A stretch of DNA of 64,000 nucleotides from Salinilacihabitans rarus (GCF_024296665.1 NZ_CP100762.1:744001-808000); one strand, 5' to 3'. Shown: positions 8,605 to 18,130, counted from the first letter of the stretch. A program made the numbers and translations. The notes: generated by a model not told the origin, from the letters alone.

Positions 8605-10194
8605 ATGCCCGGTGAACGGACGCCACACGTCGCCGAGCGCGAAGCCCACGTCGTCGGCGGCGGCATCGCCGGACTGGCGGCCGCCGCGTTCCTGATCCGC
8701 GACGGCAACATGCCCGGCGAGAACGTTCATCTCTACGAGAAACTCGACGTCGTCGGCGGGGCCCTGGACGGTGCAGGCAACCCCGACGACGGGTACGTTA
8801 CCCGCGGTGGGCGCATGTTCAATTTACCCGTCTACGAGTGTACCTGGGACCTCTTCCGGACGATCCCGTCGCTGGAGGACCCGAGTACCTCGGTCACGGC
8901 GGAGATGAAAGAATACAACGAGATCCACGAGACCTACGCGGAGACGCGGCTGGTTGAGGACGGCACCCGCCTCGACGCCTCGCAGTACGAACTGAAGATG
9001 CGCCACCGGATCTCGCTGGTTCGACTTCTGCTGACACCCGAGGACCGACTCGGAGACACCCGGGTCGAGGAGTGGTTCGACGACGACTTCTTCGAGACGA
9101 ACTTCTGGTACATGTGGGCGACGATCTTCGCCTTCCAGCCCTGGCACAGCGTCGCCGAAGTTCGGCGATACATGTACCGTTTCTTCCACGTATTCCCCGG
9201 TCTACACACGCTGGAAGATGTCGACCACACCAGGTACAACCAGTACGATTCGATGGTCCTGCCGCTTCGGCGCTGGCTCGAAACCCGTGGCGTCGACTTC
9301 CAGCACGACTGTCGCGTGACCGACATGGACATCGTGACTTCGCGAGCGGGTCGAACCGTCGAGCGACTCCACTACGAGACCGACGACGGCACCGAGAGCG
9401 TCGTGGTCGACCCGACGGATCTGGTCTTTTTCACCAACGGTTCGATGACCGACGGCTCGGACCTCGGATCGTGGGACGAAGCGCCCGAAACGAACGAGAC
9501 GGGTGCCTCCTGGGAGTTGTGGAAGTCGATCGCCGAGGACAACCCGCAGTTCGGCGATCCCGAGGTCTTCGCGGGCAACGTCCAGGAGACCAAGTGGGAG
9601 TCGTTTACCGTCACGCTGGAGAACACCGACCTGTTCGATCACATCGTCGAGTTCACCGACGAGGAACCGGGCAACGGGCTGGTGACCTACGTCGACTCGT
9701 CGTGGCTTCTGTCCACCGTCCTCGTACCCGACCCGCACTTCGCGAACCAGCCCGACGACGTGAAAATCCTCTGGGGGTACGCGCTGTTCCCGGACCGGGA
9801 GGGTGACTACGTCGACAAGAAGATGTCCGAGTGTACCGGCCGGGAGATCCTCGAAGAGATCGCCTATCACGTGCAGTGTGAGGACCGCCTGCCGGAGATC
9901 CTGGAGGACGTGGACTGCGTGCCGTGCATGATGCCGTTCATCACGGCCCACTTCCAGCCCCGCGAGCCCGGCGACCGTCCCCCCGTCGTTCCCGACGGCT
10001 CGAACAACCTGGCGTTCCTCGGGCAGTACGCCGACCTCCCTCGGGACGTCGTGTTCACCGTCGAGTACTCGGTGCGGACGGCGATGACTGCCGTCTACGA
10101 ACTGCTCGACCTCGATGCGGAGATTCCACCCGTGAACAAGCACTACCGCAAGCCGGGCGTACTCGCGGATGCAGTGAGCGCCTCGTTCGATTGA
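8605..10194 (+). CDS. ohyA: Oleate hydratase (FAD-dependent fatty acid hydratase)
   Basis: A 529-residue flavoprotein of the oleate hydratase (myosin-cross-reactive antigen) family, which adds water to the cis-9 double bond of unsaturated fatty acids to give 10-hydroxy acids. The dinucleotide-binding motif is VVGGGIAGLAAAAF near residues 14-27. Family blocks follow: GGRMFNLPVYECTWDLFRTI, NFWYMWATIFAFQPWHSVAE, RYNQYDSMVLPLRRWLE, and near the C-terminus MMPFITAHFQPR. The protein is somewhat shorter than bacterial enzymes of about 590 residues. An unusual feature for this window is a GGAGG ribosome-binding site about 8 nt before the ATG. Haloarchaeal lipids are isoprenoid, so the substrate is probably exogenous fatty acid; that is inference. 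Confidence 0.88.
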   Translation: MPGERTPHVAEREAHVVGGGIAGLAAAAFLIRDGNMPGENVHLYEKLDVVGGALDGAGNPDDGYVTRGGRMFNLPVYECTWDLFRTIPSLEDPSTSVTAEMKEYNEIHETYAETRLVEDGTRLDASQYELKMRHRISLVRLLLTPEDRLGDTRVEEWFDDDFFETNFWYMWATIFAFQPWHSVAEVRRYMYRFFHVFPGLHTLEDVDHTRYNQYDSMVLPLRRWLETRGVDFQHDCRVTDMDIVTSRAGRTVERLHYETDDGTESVVVDPTDLVFFTNGSMTDGSDLGSWDEAPETNETGASWELWKSIAEDNPQFGDPEVFAGNVQETKWESFTVTLENTDLFDHIVEFTDEEPGNGLVTYVDSSWLLSTVLVPDPHFANQPDDVKILWGYALFPDREGDYVDKKMSECTGREILEEIAYHVQCEDRLPEILEDVDCVPCMMPFITAHFQPREPGDRPPVVPDGSNNLAFLGQYADLPRDVVFTVEYSVRTAMTAVYELLDLDAEIPPVNKHYRKPGVLADAVSASFD

Positions 10195-10333
10195 CTGACA
10201 GCGGCCGTGCCGTTTCCTGTCACGGCCCGTTGCCCGTTCGATGGGTTGGGGCGGACAGAACGCGAGGAACGAGTTGACTCTTCGATGTCGTTCGTGCGTC
10301 GGAGACGCTCTCTACTGGCGGTCCGTGAGAACG

Positions 10334-11332
10334 ATGAGCACGGACAAAGACGATCTCGAACCGCTCGATCCCGAGACCGGGGTTGAGCTGTTCCTCGAAC
10401 ACAAGGCGACCGACTGCACAGACTCGACCGTCCGGAACCACCGGTACCGGATGAAGAAATTCCTGAACTGGTGTGACGCTGAGGACATCGACAACCTAAA
10501 CCACCTGTCGGGCCGTGACGTTCAGCGTTTCCGACTCTGGATCGCCGACGACGACGATGTCAACGCGCTCACAATGAAGAACCTGATGTCCGGGTTCCGC
10601 GTCTTCCTCAAGTGGGCTGGCTCAGTAGAAGCGGTTCCGGAGAACCTCTACTCGAAGCTGATGATCCCTCGCGTTCGACGGAGCGAACAGAGCAGCGAGA
10701 AGATTCTCGAAACCGAACGGGCAGAGGAGCTCCTTGAGCATCTCTCACGGTACGAATACGCGTCGATGCATCACGTCCTGTTCGCCCTGCTCTGGGAGAC
10801 CGGAATACGCATCGGAGCCGCGAATTCGCTCGACTTGACCGACGTGGACTTCGAAAGCGAGCGAATCGAACTCGTACACCGTCCCGATCAAGGCACGACG
10901 CTGAAAAACGGGAAGAGCGGTGAGCGGCTAATCGCTCTGTCGCCCGAACTCACGGAGGCACTCAAAGAGCACGTCGAAACGTTCCGACACGACGTCGCTG
11001 ACGCCCACGGACGAGACCCGTTACTGACCACGGAACAGGGACGGATGACTCGGAGTACGATCCGTCGGAAGGTGTACCAGGTCACTGCGCCGTGCTACCT
11101 CCGGAAGTCGTGTCCCGACTGTCACCAGGGCCAGGATAAGAAATGCCAGGAAGCAGTCGGTCCGCACGCGATTCGCCGCGGCAGCATCACGCACTTCCTC
11201 ACGGAAGACGTGCCGGTCGAGGTAGTCAGCGACCGAATGAACGTGAGCCGGAAAGTGCTCGATAAGCACTACGACAAGCGATCAGCGGAGGTGAAACTGG
11301 AACAACGCCGCGGATACCTCGACGAAATCTGA
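10334..11332 (+). CDS. Tyrosine recombinase / integrase
   Basis: A 332-residue site-specific recombinase. Residues about 12-110 form the SAM-like core-binding domain; the catalytic domain follows. Catalytic residues visible are R159 in ETGIRIGAANSL, H278 and R281 in GPHAIRRGS, and the nucleophile Y313 in VLDKHYDKRS. A four-cysteine insert (C254, C260, C263, C271) looks like a small zinc knuckle, common in haloarchaeal integrases. The ATG at 10334 was chosen because the family region starts there. With the recombinase at 11920 and the fragment at 8215 it marks the edge of an integrated, defence-rich region. Confidence 0.9.
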   Translation: MSTDKDDLEPLDPETGVELFLEHKATDCTDSTVRNHRYRMKKFLNWCDAEDIDNLNHLSGRDVQRFRLWIADDDDVNALTMKNLMSGFRVFLKWAGSVEAVPENLYSKLMIPRVRRSEQSSEKILETERAEELLEHLSRYEYASMHHVLFALLWETGIRIGAANSLDLTDVDFESERIELVHRPDQGTTLKNGKSGERLIALSPELTEALKEHVETFRHDVADAHGRDPLLTTEQGRMTRSTIRRKVYQVTAPCYLRKSCPDCHQGQDKKCQEAVGPHAIRRGSITHFLTEDVPVEVVSDRMNVSRKVLDKHYDKRSAEVKLEQRRGYLDEI

Positions 11333-11460
11333 GGACACCGTCCAGTAACCACTTGCCCCAATTTTCTGAGGGTCCACATCACTTTGCGCCGATCACACCG
11401 TCTCGGAAGCGTAGCGAGTGACCACTCGGGTTCTTCTGTTGCCCGGCCTCACCTATCGAT

Positions 11461-11802
11461 ATGTCATCTACTGAACCCGGCTCCGAGTGGCGCGTAGAAT
11501 GGGCCACACCGACGCCAAGCGACGACGGCTATCTCGATAACATCGTACTGAGCCGCGAACAAGCGGTCGAGTACGGCGACGAGCTCGTGATGTCGCTACG
11601 AGTGGACGGGTCGATGCTGCGGGAGCGAGGACTCGATCCTGACGAACCGTTCGCCTGGAAGATCGAGGATGGAGAGCTACTAACCAAACAAATCGCTCGC
11701 CAGACGTTTGAAGAAGTCGCGGAAGCCGACCGTAACGACTCCTACCACGCTCGTCAAGTGCTGGAACACAGGGCCAAGCGACGGATTCGGAATTCTCAGT
11801 AG
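11461..11802 (+). CDS. Hypothetical acidic protein
   Basis: A 113-residue protein without a recognised domain. It is acidic in the first two thirds (DDGYLDNIVLSREQAVEYGDEL) and ends in a basic tail (LEHRAKRRIRNSQ). The composition is that of a normal haloarchaeal cytosolic protein, and the ATG immediately follows a CCTATCGAT stretch. It lies between two recombinase genes, so it may be element cargo. No function is proposed. Confidence 0.65.
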   Translation: MSSTEPGSEWRVEWATPTPSDDGYLDNIVLSREQAVEYGDELVMSLRVDGSMLRERGLDPDEPFAWKIEDGELLTKQIARQTFEEVAEADRNDSYHARQVLEHRAKRRIRNSQ

Positions 11803-11919
11803 TAATCGTACACATAGAGCATCGTGATGGTGGCGTTCGCCATTCTGCATCGTCTCGATCCCATGCATATGACGTCAACCTGTGACTGATTCACAGCGTG
11901 CAGGTGCCTCAGGAGCTGG

Positions 11920-13428
11920 TTAGAGCACTCCGCTGGGAACCAGACCGAGGTTCACGAGGTTGAACGCTATCAACCCGACGAACAGCGTGTAAGCGGTCGC
12001 ACCTTTTAGTACCCGTCCGCGGCTCGGCCGAAGCGCCGTCCCGGGACTGGAGGTCAGCGCTCCAAATTCCCGGCGGAGGCGACGTAACATCTGCCCACTA
12101 GCAGCGATTCCAGCGAACACCGGTACGAGTACCGGGTGCAACGGGCTCGTGAACCCGTCGGAGAACCGGTCGAACGTCGCCTGATCCTCAGGCGGCGACT
12201 CTTCAGTCCCTTGTTCGGACTGCTCCTTCGCTGTTTCCGTCTCCTCCGCCTTCGACTCCGTCGATGCACTGTCCTCTCTGTCTGCGTTGTATTCTACGAG
12301 CGCTTCCGTGTCTACGGTCCCGTCGCTGTTGAGGAACATCTCTACGAGCTCCCCTGCGTCGATGGTTGCCTCAGGGTCGCCGTAGCCGTCGAATATCTTC
12401 TCCAGTACCTCAAGGCGGTGCTTCCGTTTCCGCTCTTCAGATCGCCTATCGTAGTGTTTGTTCAACACCGGGACCGACACATCAACGCGGTCGGCGAGGT
12501 GATCTTTCGGTTCACCGCTCTCGATCTGGTGTTCTATGGACCACCGCCGAAGTGGGTGTGGGCTGTGACTGGACGGACAGTCGGACGCGTATCGGCTCTT
12601 TGTGGCTTTACACGTGTCTATGCTCCGGTCGTACGGACACTCCCCCGAGAACTCGCAAGGGCGTGTGAGCTTGTACAGGTCACGTCGAATCGTCGTGATT
12701 TCTGGTCGGCCGTTCTCCGTGGTCAACAGTGGCTTCCGCCCGAACTTGTCTTCCACGTCGTGACGCTGCGGGCTGTTCAAATAGCGACGGATCAGCTCGG
12801 CGAGCCCCCTCGAAATGTTCTGATGGCGTTGCCCGTCCGTGCCGTTTTTCAGCGGCGTTCCGCGCTCGTCCGGAAACCCTCTCTCGGGGCGATGTCGAAG
12901 CCGAATCACCTGCTCCTCAACGTCCACATCCCTAACGTCGATTGCACGGATCGCGCCGACTCTGTTCCCGAGTTCTTTGATTAGGCGGTACTCGACGTGT
13001 CGACGTGAGCATGGTTCGTGTGTTTCGAGGTAGTCGAGCGCTGCCTCAACGAGTTCGTCGCTCGGCTTCTCGTCCGACACGTCTTCATCGTCAGGAACAT
13101 TCGGAATCGGTGTCTTGTTCGGCACGCTCGGATACACCGCTTCGATCTCGACACAGTAAACCAGAAACCGACGCACGGCGCTCATAATCCCGTTGAGGCT
13201 CACGGTGTTGTTGTCGGAGGTGTTCTGACACCAGTTCTTGAACTGTCGCAGCTGACGACCTCTGATATTGTTCATGTTCTCAATCCCATCTTCCTCGGTC
13301 CACTCGACGAAGAGTTCAACGACGTCTTCGATGGTCCGTCGAGTCGCGTACCTGGCGTTCTCCCGCTCATCCAGATACGTCTCTTTGGCCTCCTGAGGAG
13401 TGATTGGTTCCAACGTATGTTCTCTCAT
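11920..13428 (-). CDS. Tyrosine recombinase-like protein with C-terminal membrane anchor
   Basis: A 502-residue protein whose first 335 residues form a tyrosine recombinase: SAM-like domain at about 12-110, R156 in KELGNRVGAI, H291 and R294 in PHPLRRWS, and Y326 in VLNKHYDRRS. A Cys-containing insert (C258, C264, C273, C284) matches the zinc-knuckle position of the neighbouring integrase. After an acidic, probably disordered linker (about 375-420) there is a hydrophobic stretch near 430-445 and a clear transmembrane helix at 478-498. Membrane tethering of a recombinase is unusual. A TTAATAT box lies about 25 nt before the ATG, so the mRNA is probably leaderless. Confidence 0.85.
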   Translation of the reverse strand: MREHTLEPITPQEAKETYLDERENARYATRRTIEDVVELFVEWTEEDGIENMNNIRGRQLRQFKNWCQNTSDNNTVSLNGIMSAVRRFLVYCVEIEAVYPSVPNKTPIPNVPDDEDVSDEKPSDELVEAALDYLETHEPCSRRHVEYRLIKELGNRVGAIRAIDVRDVDVEEQVIRLRHRPERGFPDERGTPLKNGTDGQRHQNISRGLAELIRRYLNSPQRHDVEDKFGRKPLLTTENGRPEITTIRRDLYKLTRPCEFSGECPYDRSIDTCKATKSRYASDCPSSHSPHPLRRWSIEHQIESGEPKDHLADRVDVSVPVLNKHYDRRSEERKRKHRLEVLEKIFDGYGDPEATIDAGELVEMFLNSDGTVDTEALVEYNADREDSASTESKAEETETAKEQSEQGTEESPPEDQATFDRFSDGFTSPLHPVLVPVFAGIAASGQMLRRLRREFGALTSSPGTALRPSRGRVLKGATAYTLFVGLIAFNLVNLGLVPSGVL

Positions 13429-13850
13429 CGTTCAGGTGCACCGGCATATTAACCAGTTGTATATAATGGCTGGCCCTGAGCCGATAATATATAAAAACCC
13501 AGGCCAGGAGGCCCCGATATTGAGGAGTTCTACAGTCGTAACTGATCTGTGTATCGCCCCGTAGTCATGCGATTACAAAACAACTGTCGCACAGACATCG
13601 TCCAGGAGCCTTTCAGCGGCCGAGTATATAAACGAACGCAATGATTCGGAGGAACGAGTCGATGGTTTCCTCTCATTATCAACTAGGAAACAATCACCAC
13701 AACTTCTTCTTCAGAACCCTCGGTAATGAAATCGTGATTTCCAAAATTAGATCTTAAAAACGCCGCTGACACGCGTGATGACATCCGACTCTTGGAGTTA
13801 TCTGACCTGCTGGCCACTGATACGAACGCGTAGCAGGGAGTGTCGGTAGC
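13429..13850. other. AT-rich intergenic region
   Basis: This 422-base stretch between two minus-strand genes is AT-rich compared with its surroundings. It contains the TTAATAT promoter box of the recombinase gene and a second, stronger TATATAAAAACCC box near 13489 on the plus strand. No open frame of convincing composition and no stable RNA were seen. Confidence 0.5.
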
Positions 13851-15176
13851 CTACAGGAACTCATCAACGGTGACGTCTCTCCAGTCGGGGAGGACGTTGT
13901 TCAATTCCTCTCGGCGGAAGATGCCGTCTCTCGTTCCGAACACTGCCCGGATATCATCTAGATTCAGGTACGGTTCCCGGAGACGGAGTACCATAAGTTC
14001 CTCAAGTAAATCAGCACTGAGGAATACGATACTCTCTACGGCAGTCGTCTCGCGGAGCTCACGGAGCGTGCCCTGATCGGGATTAGTGAACGTGGAGGAT
14101 ACGATAGCGAAGTAGATGCGACGAACGCCTTGATCGCGCAACTGCCGCGCGTGGGTCTCGATGTACTCTCGAATCGCCCGGTCGTCCGTGGCGATGGAGT
14201 AGCCGTCACCGCGGACTTTTGCGTCGTAGATGATGGCGTAGTCATTTCGAACGGCGGTAGCGATACCGTCAGGCTGACGACCGGATCCCTGCCCGAGTTC
14301 TTCGACATCGAAGCCGAGGATTCGGAACGAGTGGTGGAGCTTCTCCTCGAAGACGACGGCTAGATCTCTGTCTTGCTCTTCGTATTCTGCTTCAGTCTCA
14401 CTGTCTCGTTCTGCGACAGCGCTTAGGTCAGAGACGATAGGTGGGAGGAAGCTGGCGAGAACATCTTCCTCCTGAGAACTGCCCGTCGGATCTACGTCCT
14501 CTTCCTCATCTGCTTCCCACTCTGGGCGGAGTTCTCGATCCCAGTAGATCGCATTCGAGATGTCTCGGTATTCCCAGTCGGCATCTGTCGTTTCTGTGGC
14601 ACGGTCGATTAACGCGTCCAGTGCTTCGATGAATTCGACGTAGTCCTCACCGTATTCTCCATCCTGTACGAACCGGTCGTGATCTTCTAAGTAGCGCTCA
14701 CTTGTGACGTAGAAGACAGGATACTCGGTCGGCGCTTGAAGATGCCAGAAGTAACTGAGAAAGAACATCGCAGGCTTGTAACGAGGCTCTGCATCGATGC
14801 TGTTGTCGCGGTAGGTTTGCGCCAAGTCGGCGTGCGCATTGATTCGCTCCGCAGCCTCGGCCCTTGACTCGGGCTTGGGGAGAATCTCTCGTAGGTGGAC
14901 AGCGAGCTCCTCCTGATCGGGAGTTGCGTTCCACATCTGGTTGAAATGCATCTGCCCGTTGAACCCATCAAACCCCCAGTACGGGTGTTGCTTGTTGAGG
15001 CCGTCGTTGCGCGGTTTAAATTCCTCAAGCGCAATTTCCCCGTCGAGAAACTGATTCAACAATGGAAGGAGACGTTCATCCCGAACCTGATCGCGCTTCT
15101 CATTGCGCTCACGATATCGTGATTGCGCTCGGTCGCTCTGAAGAAACGCTTCGAACAATTCAGAGGGATCGGTCAT
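13851..15176 (-). CDS. Restriction endonuclease-like protein with FokI-type cleavage domain
   Basis: A 441-residue protein. The C-terminal part (about 275-425) aligns with the cleavage domain of FokI. ELGQGSGRQPDGIA matches FokI's LGGSRKPDGAI, YAIIYDAKVRGDGYSI matches YGVIVDTKAYSGGYNL, then come REYIETHAR, IYFAIVSSTF, FLSADLLEEL and LNLDDIRAVFGTRDGI in the same order. The metal-binding set is D303, D318 and K320, corresponding to FokI D450, D467 and K469. The N-terminal 230 residues are a separate domain with HPYWGFDGFNGQMHFNQMW and YPVFYVTSERYL; they do not resemble FokI's recognition domain. No methyltransferase is adjacent, so it may be a stand-alone, perhaps modification-dependent, defence nuclease. 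The start at 15176 is preferred to an upstream in-frame ATG whose extension is not conserved-looking. Confidence 0.82.
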   Translation of the reverse strand: MTDPSELFEAFLQSDRAQSRYRERNEKRDQVRDERLLPLLNQFLDGEIALEEFKPRNDGLNKQHPYWGFDGFNGQMHFNQMWNATPDQEELAVHLREILPKPESRAEAAERINAHADLAQTYRDNSIDAEPRYKPAMFFLSYFWHLQAPTEYPVFYVTSERYLEDHDRFVQDGEYGEDYVEFIEALDALIDRATETTDADWEYRDISNAIYWDRELRPEWEADEEEDVDPTGSSQEEDVLASFLPPIVSDLSAVAERDSETEAEYEEQDRDLAVVFEEKLHHSFRILGFDVEELGQGSGRQPDGIATAVRNDYAIIYDAKVRGDGYSIATDDRAIREYIETHARQLRDQGVRRIYFAIVSSTFTNPDQGTLRELRETTAVESIVFLSADLLEELMVLRLREPYLNLDDIRAVFGTRDGIFRREELNNVLPDWRDVTVDEFL

Positions 15177-15264
15177 TGTTCCCACAATATCCCGGCGGAG
15201 ACAAAAACCCACGCGGCAGAGATTGTAAGCTCCGCGCGCGTTTCAATCCGGTTCTTGAGTTGAC

Positions 15265-15777
15265 TCACTGTTGTTTATCGAACTCCGCAGCCTTCTCTGA
15301 GAGTTCTTCCAGACGCTCTGAGAACTCGTTGTCCCACTCCGTTCCAAATGCACGGTCGTACAGTCTCGGCACGAGTAACAACCCCATCCACATCATTCGT
15401 TCCTCTATCTGAGAACGGTTGAGTTGCTGTATATCCTGACTTAGAACGTCGGCGTCACCGGTATTATCGAGAACAAGGGCGAGCAAATTGACGTCCTCAA
15501 CAAGAGCCACTGTCGCAATATCCGCCAACCCAGCTCCGATATCTCTAGATAGGTTCGAGTAGCCGACTGTCCCAGAATCCAGTTCCCGTTCCTCACTCAG
15601 TATCTCGGTCAGGTACTCCATTGAACGCCCGCTAAGGAACCCTCGGCGACTCGCTGCCGTCCCTGTCGGAGGTATCTGGTCTGTGTCGCCCCCGATCTCA
15701 GCGAGCGGGTGGCCACATTGGCCGCAGTAGTAGTGCTCATCCTTTACCTGCTGTCCACAGTTCGGGCAGTATGACAT
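15265..15777 (-). CDS. Zinc-ribbon protein of unknown function
   Basis: A 170-residue protein that opens with a double C-x2-C zinc ribbon, CPNCGQQVKDEHYYCGQCGHPL. The rest is predicted helical, with a middle segment IGAGLADIATVALVEDVNLLALVL and a charged C-terminus (SERLEELSEKAAEF). No transmembrane helix is certain. It is downstream of no clear partner but lies 88 bases upstream of the FokI-like gene on the same strand, so the two may be co-transcribed. Function unknown. Confidence 0.7.
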   Translation of the reverse strand: MSYCPNCGQQVKDEHYYCGQCGHPLAEIGGDTDQIPPTGTAASRRGFLSGRSMEYLTEILSEERELDSGTVGYSNLSRDIGAGLADIATVALVEDVNLLALVLDNTGDADVLSQDIQQLNRSQIEERMMWMGLLLVPRLYDRAFGTEWDNEFSERLEELSEKAAEFDKQQ

Positions 15778-16322
15778 ACGCTAACAATGGCTTTCTTCGT
15801 TCTTAGCGATGAGCATAGCCTGCTGAATTCAATCCGACCTGCGGTACTGCAGCCACGTGAACCGTATCTTACCAGACGATGACCGATAATTGCAGCCACC
15901 ACGGTCATGACTACACCCTCGTCACCATCGGCGTCATCTCGTTACGTAGACATCGGTGTAAAACAGCATTAGAATCCCGAGGTGCGGATTTGGAACATTC
16001 GTCACATCCGTAATGTACGGACGAAACAACCGTGATATGAGTATCAATAGCAGACTGAGAGCACGACCATATTGCATAGATTTCGCTTGCAGCCCTTCGG
16101 TTTTGGACGATTCACGCGCAGTTCCAATTAGATCGGAGAGATCCGGTATTGACACCACACGGACAATTGCCAGTCACCGGTAGATCTTCCGCACCCAAAA
16201 CCAACTGCGGAACCCCTTCAGACTACTGTGGAACGGAACGTGAGCATCGCCTCAGAGACCAGTATAACTAGTGTATTGTACCCCATTTAGGGGTGGTGGC
16301 GTGGGTACCGCGGAAGGTGTGA
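15778..16322. other. Intergenic region, one doubtful small ORF
   Basis: A 545-base lower-GC stretch. A 74-codon minus-strand frame at 15934-16158 has one hydrophobic segment (YGRALSLLLILISRLF) and could encode a small membrane protein, but there is no family, no good promoter and the composition is ambiguous. I do not call it a gene. Nothing else was seen. Confidence 0.4.
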
Positions 16323-17606
16323 TTACCAATTTTTTGATAGTATGTAGTCGGTGTCGATGGTTGTGTCGGCGTCGCCGAGTGTGTCGTTCCAGAGGGCAGA
16401 GGTGGTGGTCCAGGTTGGGATGCTCCAGTTTGTGCGTTCGTATGCGTCTTCGATACGCGCTTGGCCGGTGGTGATGTTCGGGTCGGAGCCGAACGGTCCT
16501 TTTGGAAGTTCCGCATTCAGTGACTCGTGGGTATGCCAGTGATTGAATACGCGGTAGGCCGTCGTTCGGGAATCGAACACGACGTAAGGTTGCATCCCTT
16601 CGTCATGTAGCCGGTCGAGTTTTCTGTACGTGTCTCGGTGAAGTTGCCAGTTATTGTGGTCTGTCATCGCTTCTCCGACGTAGATGACGTCGTCGTCGTC
16701 CTTGCTGGCGATATCAACGGTGTATCCACGGATGTCACGGTATGTTTCGACGACACGGCCGCGGTGGCGTTCTCGAACGGTTGCGAGGCCGACGGCGACG
16801 CGATGAGGCAATCCTTCGTTGGGGTCGCCGCGGAGAGACGGGAGGTCTGAGTGCTGGTTGATGAGAGTTTTCCCTTTCAGCGTTGGACTGTACCAGACCT
16901 TCTTTCTGAGGATGGATTTCGGGGCCGTGTAGACTGACGCACTTCGTCTGTACCACGAGTGGTCACCGAACGCGCGTGCGATCTCATAGTCGTGTTCGGG
17001 GTCGACGACGAGGCGCTTGAGCTCAGTCTGATCGAGGTCTCCGAAGATGTCTATCCAACTGGGTAGCTTGTCTCTGAGGAGGTGGTGTCCGCGGACAAGT
17101 TCACCGTTCCACAGGTTGGCAAGTCGGGTTAATGCTGTTTTTCGGTCGGGGGTGATGTCCATCGATCTGATCGCATCGTTGGTGGCGACCACGTCGACGG
17201 TGCCGTCTCTTGTTGGGGTGTCCGGGCGGTGCCAGGGTGGGAGCTCTTCGATGTCGATAGTTTGTCGAGTCGGGTCGTAGCCTTTGAGCGCTTTGAGGTA
17301 GTCTCTGGTGACCCACGCGACGTTCGGAGCTGGGGCTGAGCTTGTGATCAGGACGAGGTCGTCAAGGTCGGCAGGGTAGCCGGGGTCGTAGTCTTCCAGC
17401 GGCCACACGTCGGGGTTCGGGTCATCGGGCTGTGGATTGAAGTCCCCGAATTCATACACTTCGTCTGGTGATTCTCGAACCATCCCGCCCCATCCCGGGA
17501 GGAGGCGGATATCCCTGTCCGGGAAGTCTAATTCTGGAGCCATACTCTCCCAGTCCAGTGACGGAGTGCTCGGTTCGTCCGTATCGTACGGTGGGCCTCT
17601 CGACAT
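16323..17606 (-). CDS. Hypothetical protein, possible nuclease-fold C-terminal domain
   Basis: A 427-residue soluble protein that I do not recognise. The N-terminal 130 residues are Pro- and Asp-rich (PQPDDPNPDVWPLEDYDPGYP). A middle part (about 150-215) is helical and may be a winged helix: LTRLANLWNGELVRGHHLL. The C-terminal part contains RGYTVDIASKDDDDVIYVGEAMT followed by a helix with regular charges and YVVFDSRTTAYRVFNHW, an alternating strand-helix-strand pattern reminiscent of restriction-endonuclease-like folds, but the usual E-x-K is absent. It is a single gene flanked by two long intergenic regions. Confidence 0.7.
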   Translation of the reverse strand: MSRGPPYDTDEPSTPSLDWESMAPELDFPDRDIRLLPGWGGMVRESPDEVYEFGDFNPQPDDPNPDVWPLEDYDPGYPADLDDLVLITSSAPAPNVAWVTRDYLKALKGYDPTRQTIDIEELPPWHRPDTPTRDGTVDVVATNDAIRSMDITPDRKTALTRLANLWNGELVRGHHLLRDKLPSWIDIFGDLDQTELKRLVVDPEHDYEIARAFGDHSWYRRSASVYTAPKSILRKKVWYSPTLKGKTLINQHSDLPSLRGDPNEGLPHRVAVGLATVRERHRGRVVETYRDIRGYTVDIASKDDDDVIYVGEAMTDHNNWQLHRDTYRKLDRLHDEGMQPYVVFDSRTTAYRVFNHWHTHESLNAELPKGPFGSDPNITTGQARIEDAYERTNWSIPTWTTTSALWNDTLGDADTTIDTDYILSKNW

Positions 17607-18130
17607 ACACTCGGTATGACCGTTTGACGTTTAATACTCAGGACTGGGACGCTCCAAAGAGAGATTAGACTGGCTATAGGCGTCTGAGAAGGCTTCGATA
17701 GGTACGTTGATTCCGTCGGTGTTGCTGGGTTATGGAGGTTTCATCGCAGAAACTTTCTCACCAATTACTCGGGTGAGTCGGGTTGGTTTCGCACGTGTGA
17801 TGACTGACGGTGCGTGAGTTGAGCCAGCTACCCACCGAAGGATTTCTTCGCCCGATATTGGAGCGTTCCTTTCTCACAGAGTTACCATCGAGAGCCGCTC
17901 TAACGCAGAAGCAACGCAGAAGCAAGTACACTCGGCAGTAGCGAAGTGTTATTTACACGGCGTACCAGACCGATTTGATCAAGTCGGGTCTTGGAGGTGG
18001 TTTCGAACGCCGAGCGTGATCGACTCGACACACCCGGCGATGCCTTTTGCGGGCGAAGAAACGTTTCACCACGGGCCACTTCTCGTCAACGACAGGAGGA
18101 GTGGTGAAGCGTTTCTTCGGCTCCTGACGG
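17607..18130. other. Intergenic region with inverted repeats
   Basis: This 524-base stretch has no convincing gene; a 61-codon minus-strand frame ending at 17953 is Lys/Arg-rich and probably spurious. It contains a strong inverted repeat (listed separately) and, near 17842, a further TTTCTTCGCCCG that is the complement of CGGGCGAAGAAA near 18050, so three related arms occur in about 280 bases. This could be the debris of a small mobile element. Confidence 0.45.
18054..18120. repeat. Imperfect inverted repeat, 19-nt arms
   Basis: The left arm CGAAGAAACGTTTCACCAC (18054-18072) pairs with the right arm at 18101-18119 with one mismatch, leaving a 28-nt loop. It lies just beyond the start of the coiled-coil gene's stop codon, so it might act as a terminator for that minus-strand gene or be a remnant of a transposon end. 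No T-run follows. Confidence 0.6.

Noticed and set aside
9202-10143. A 313-codon minus-strand frame.
   Set aside because: It is opposite oleate hydratase, which shows the full family signature.
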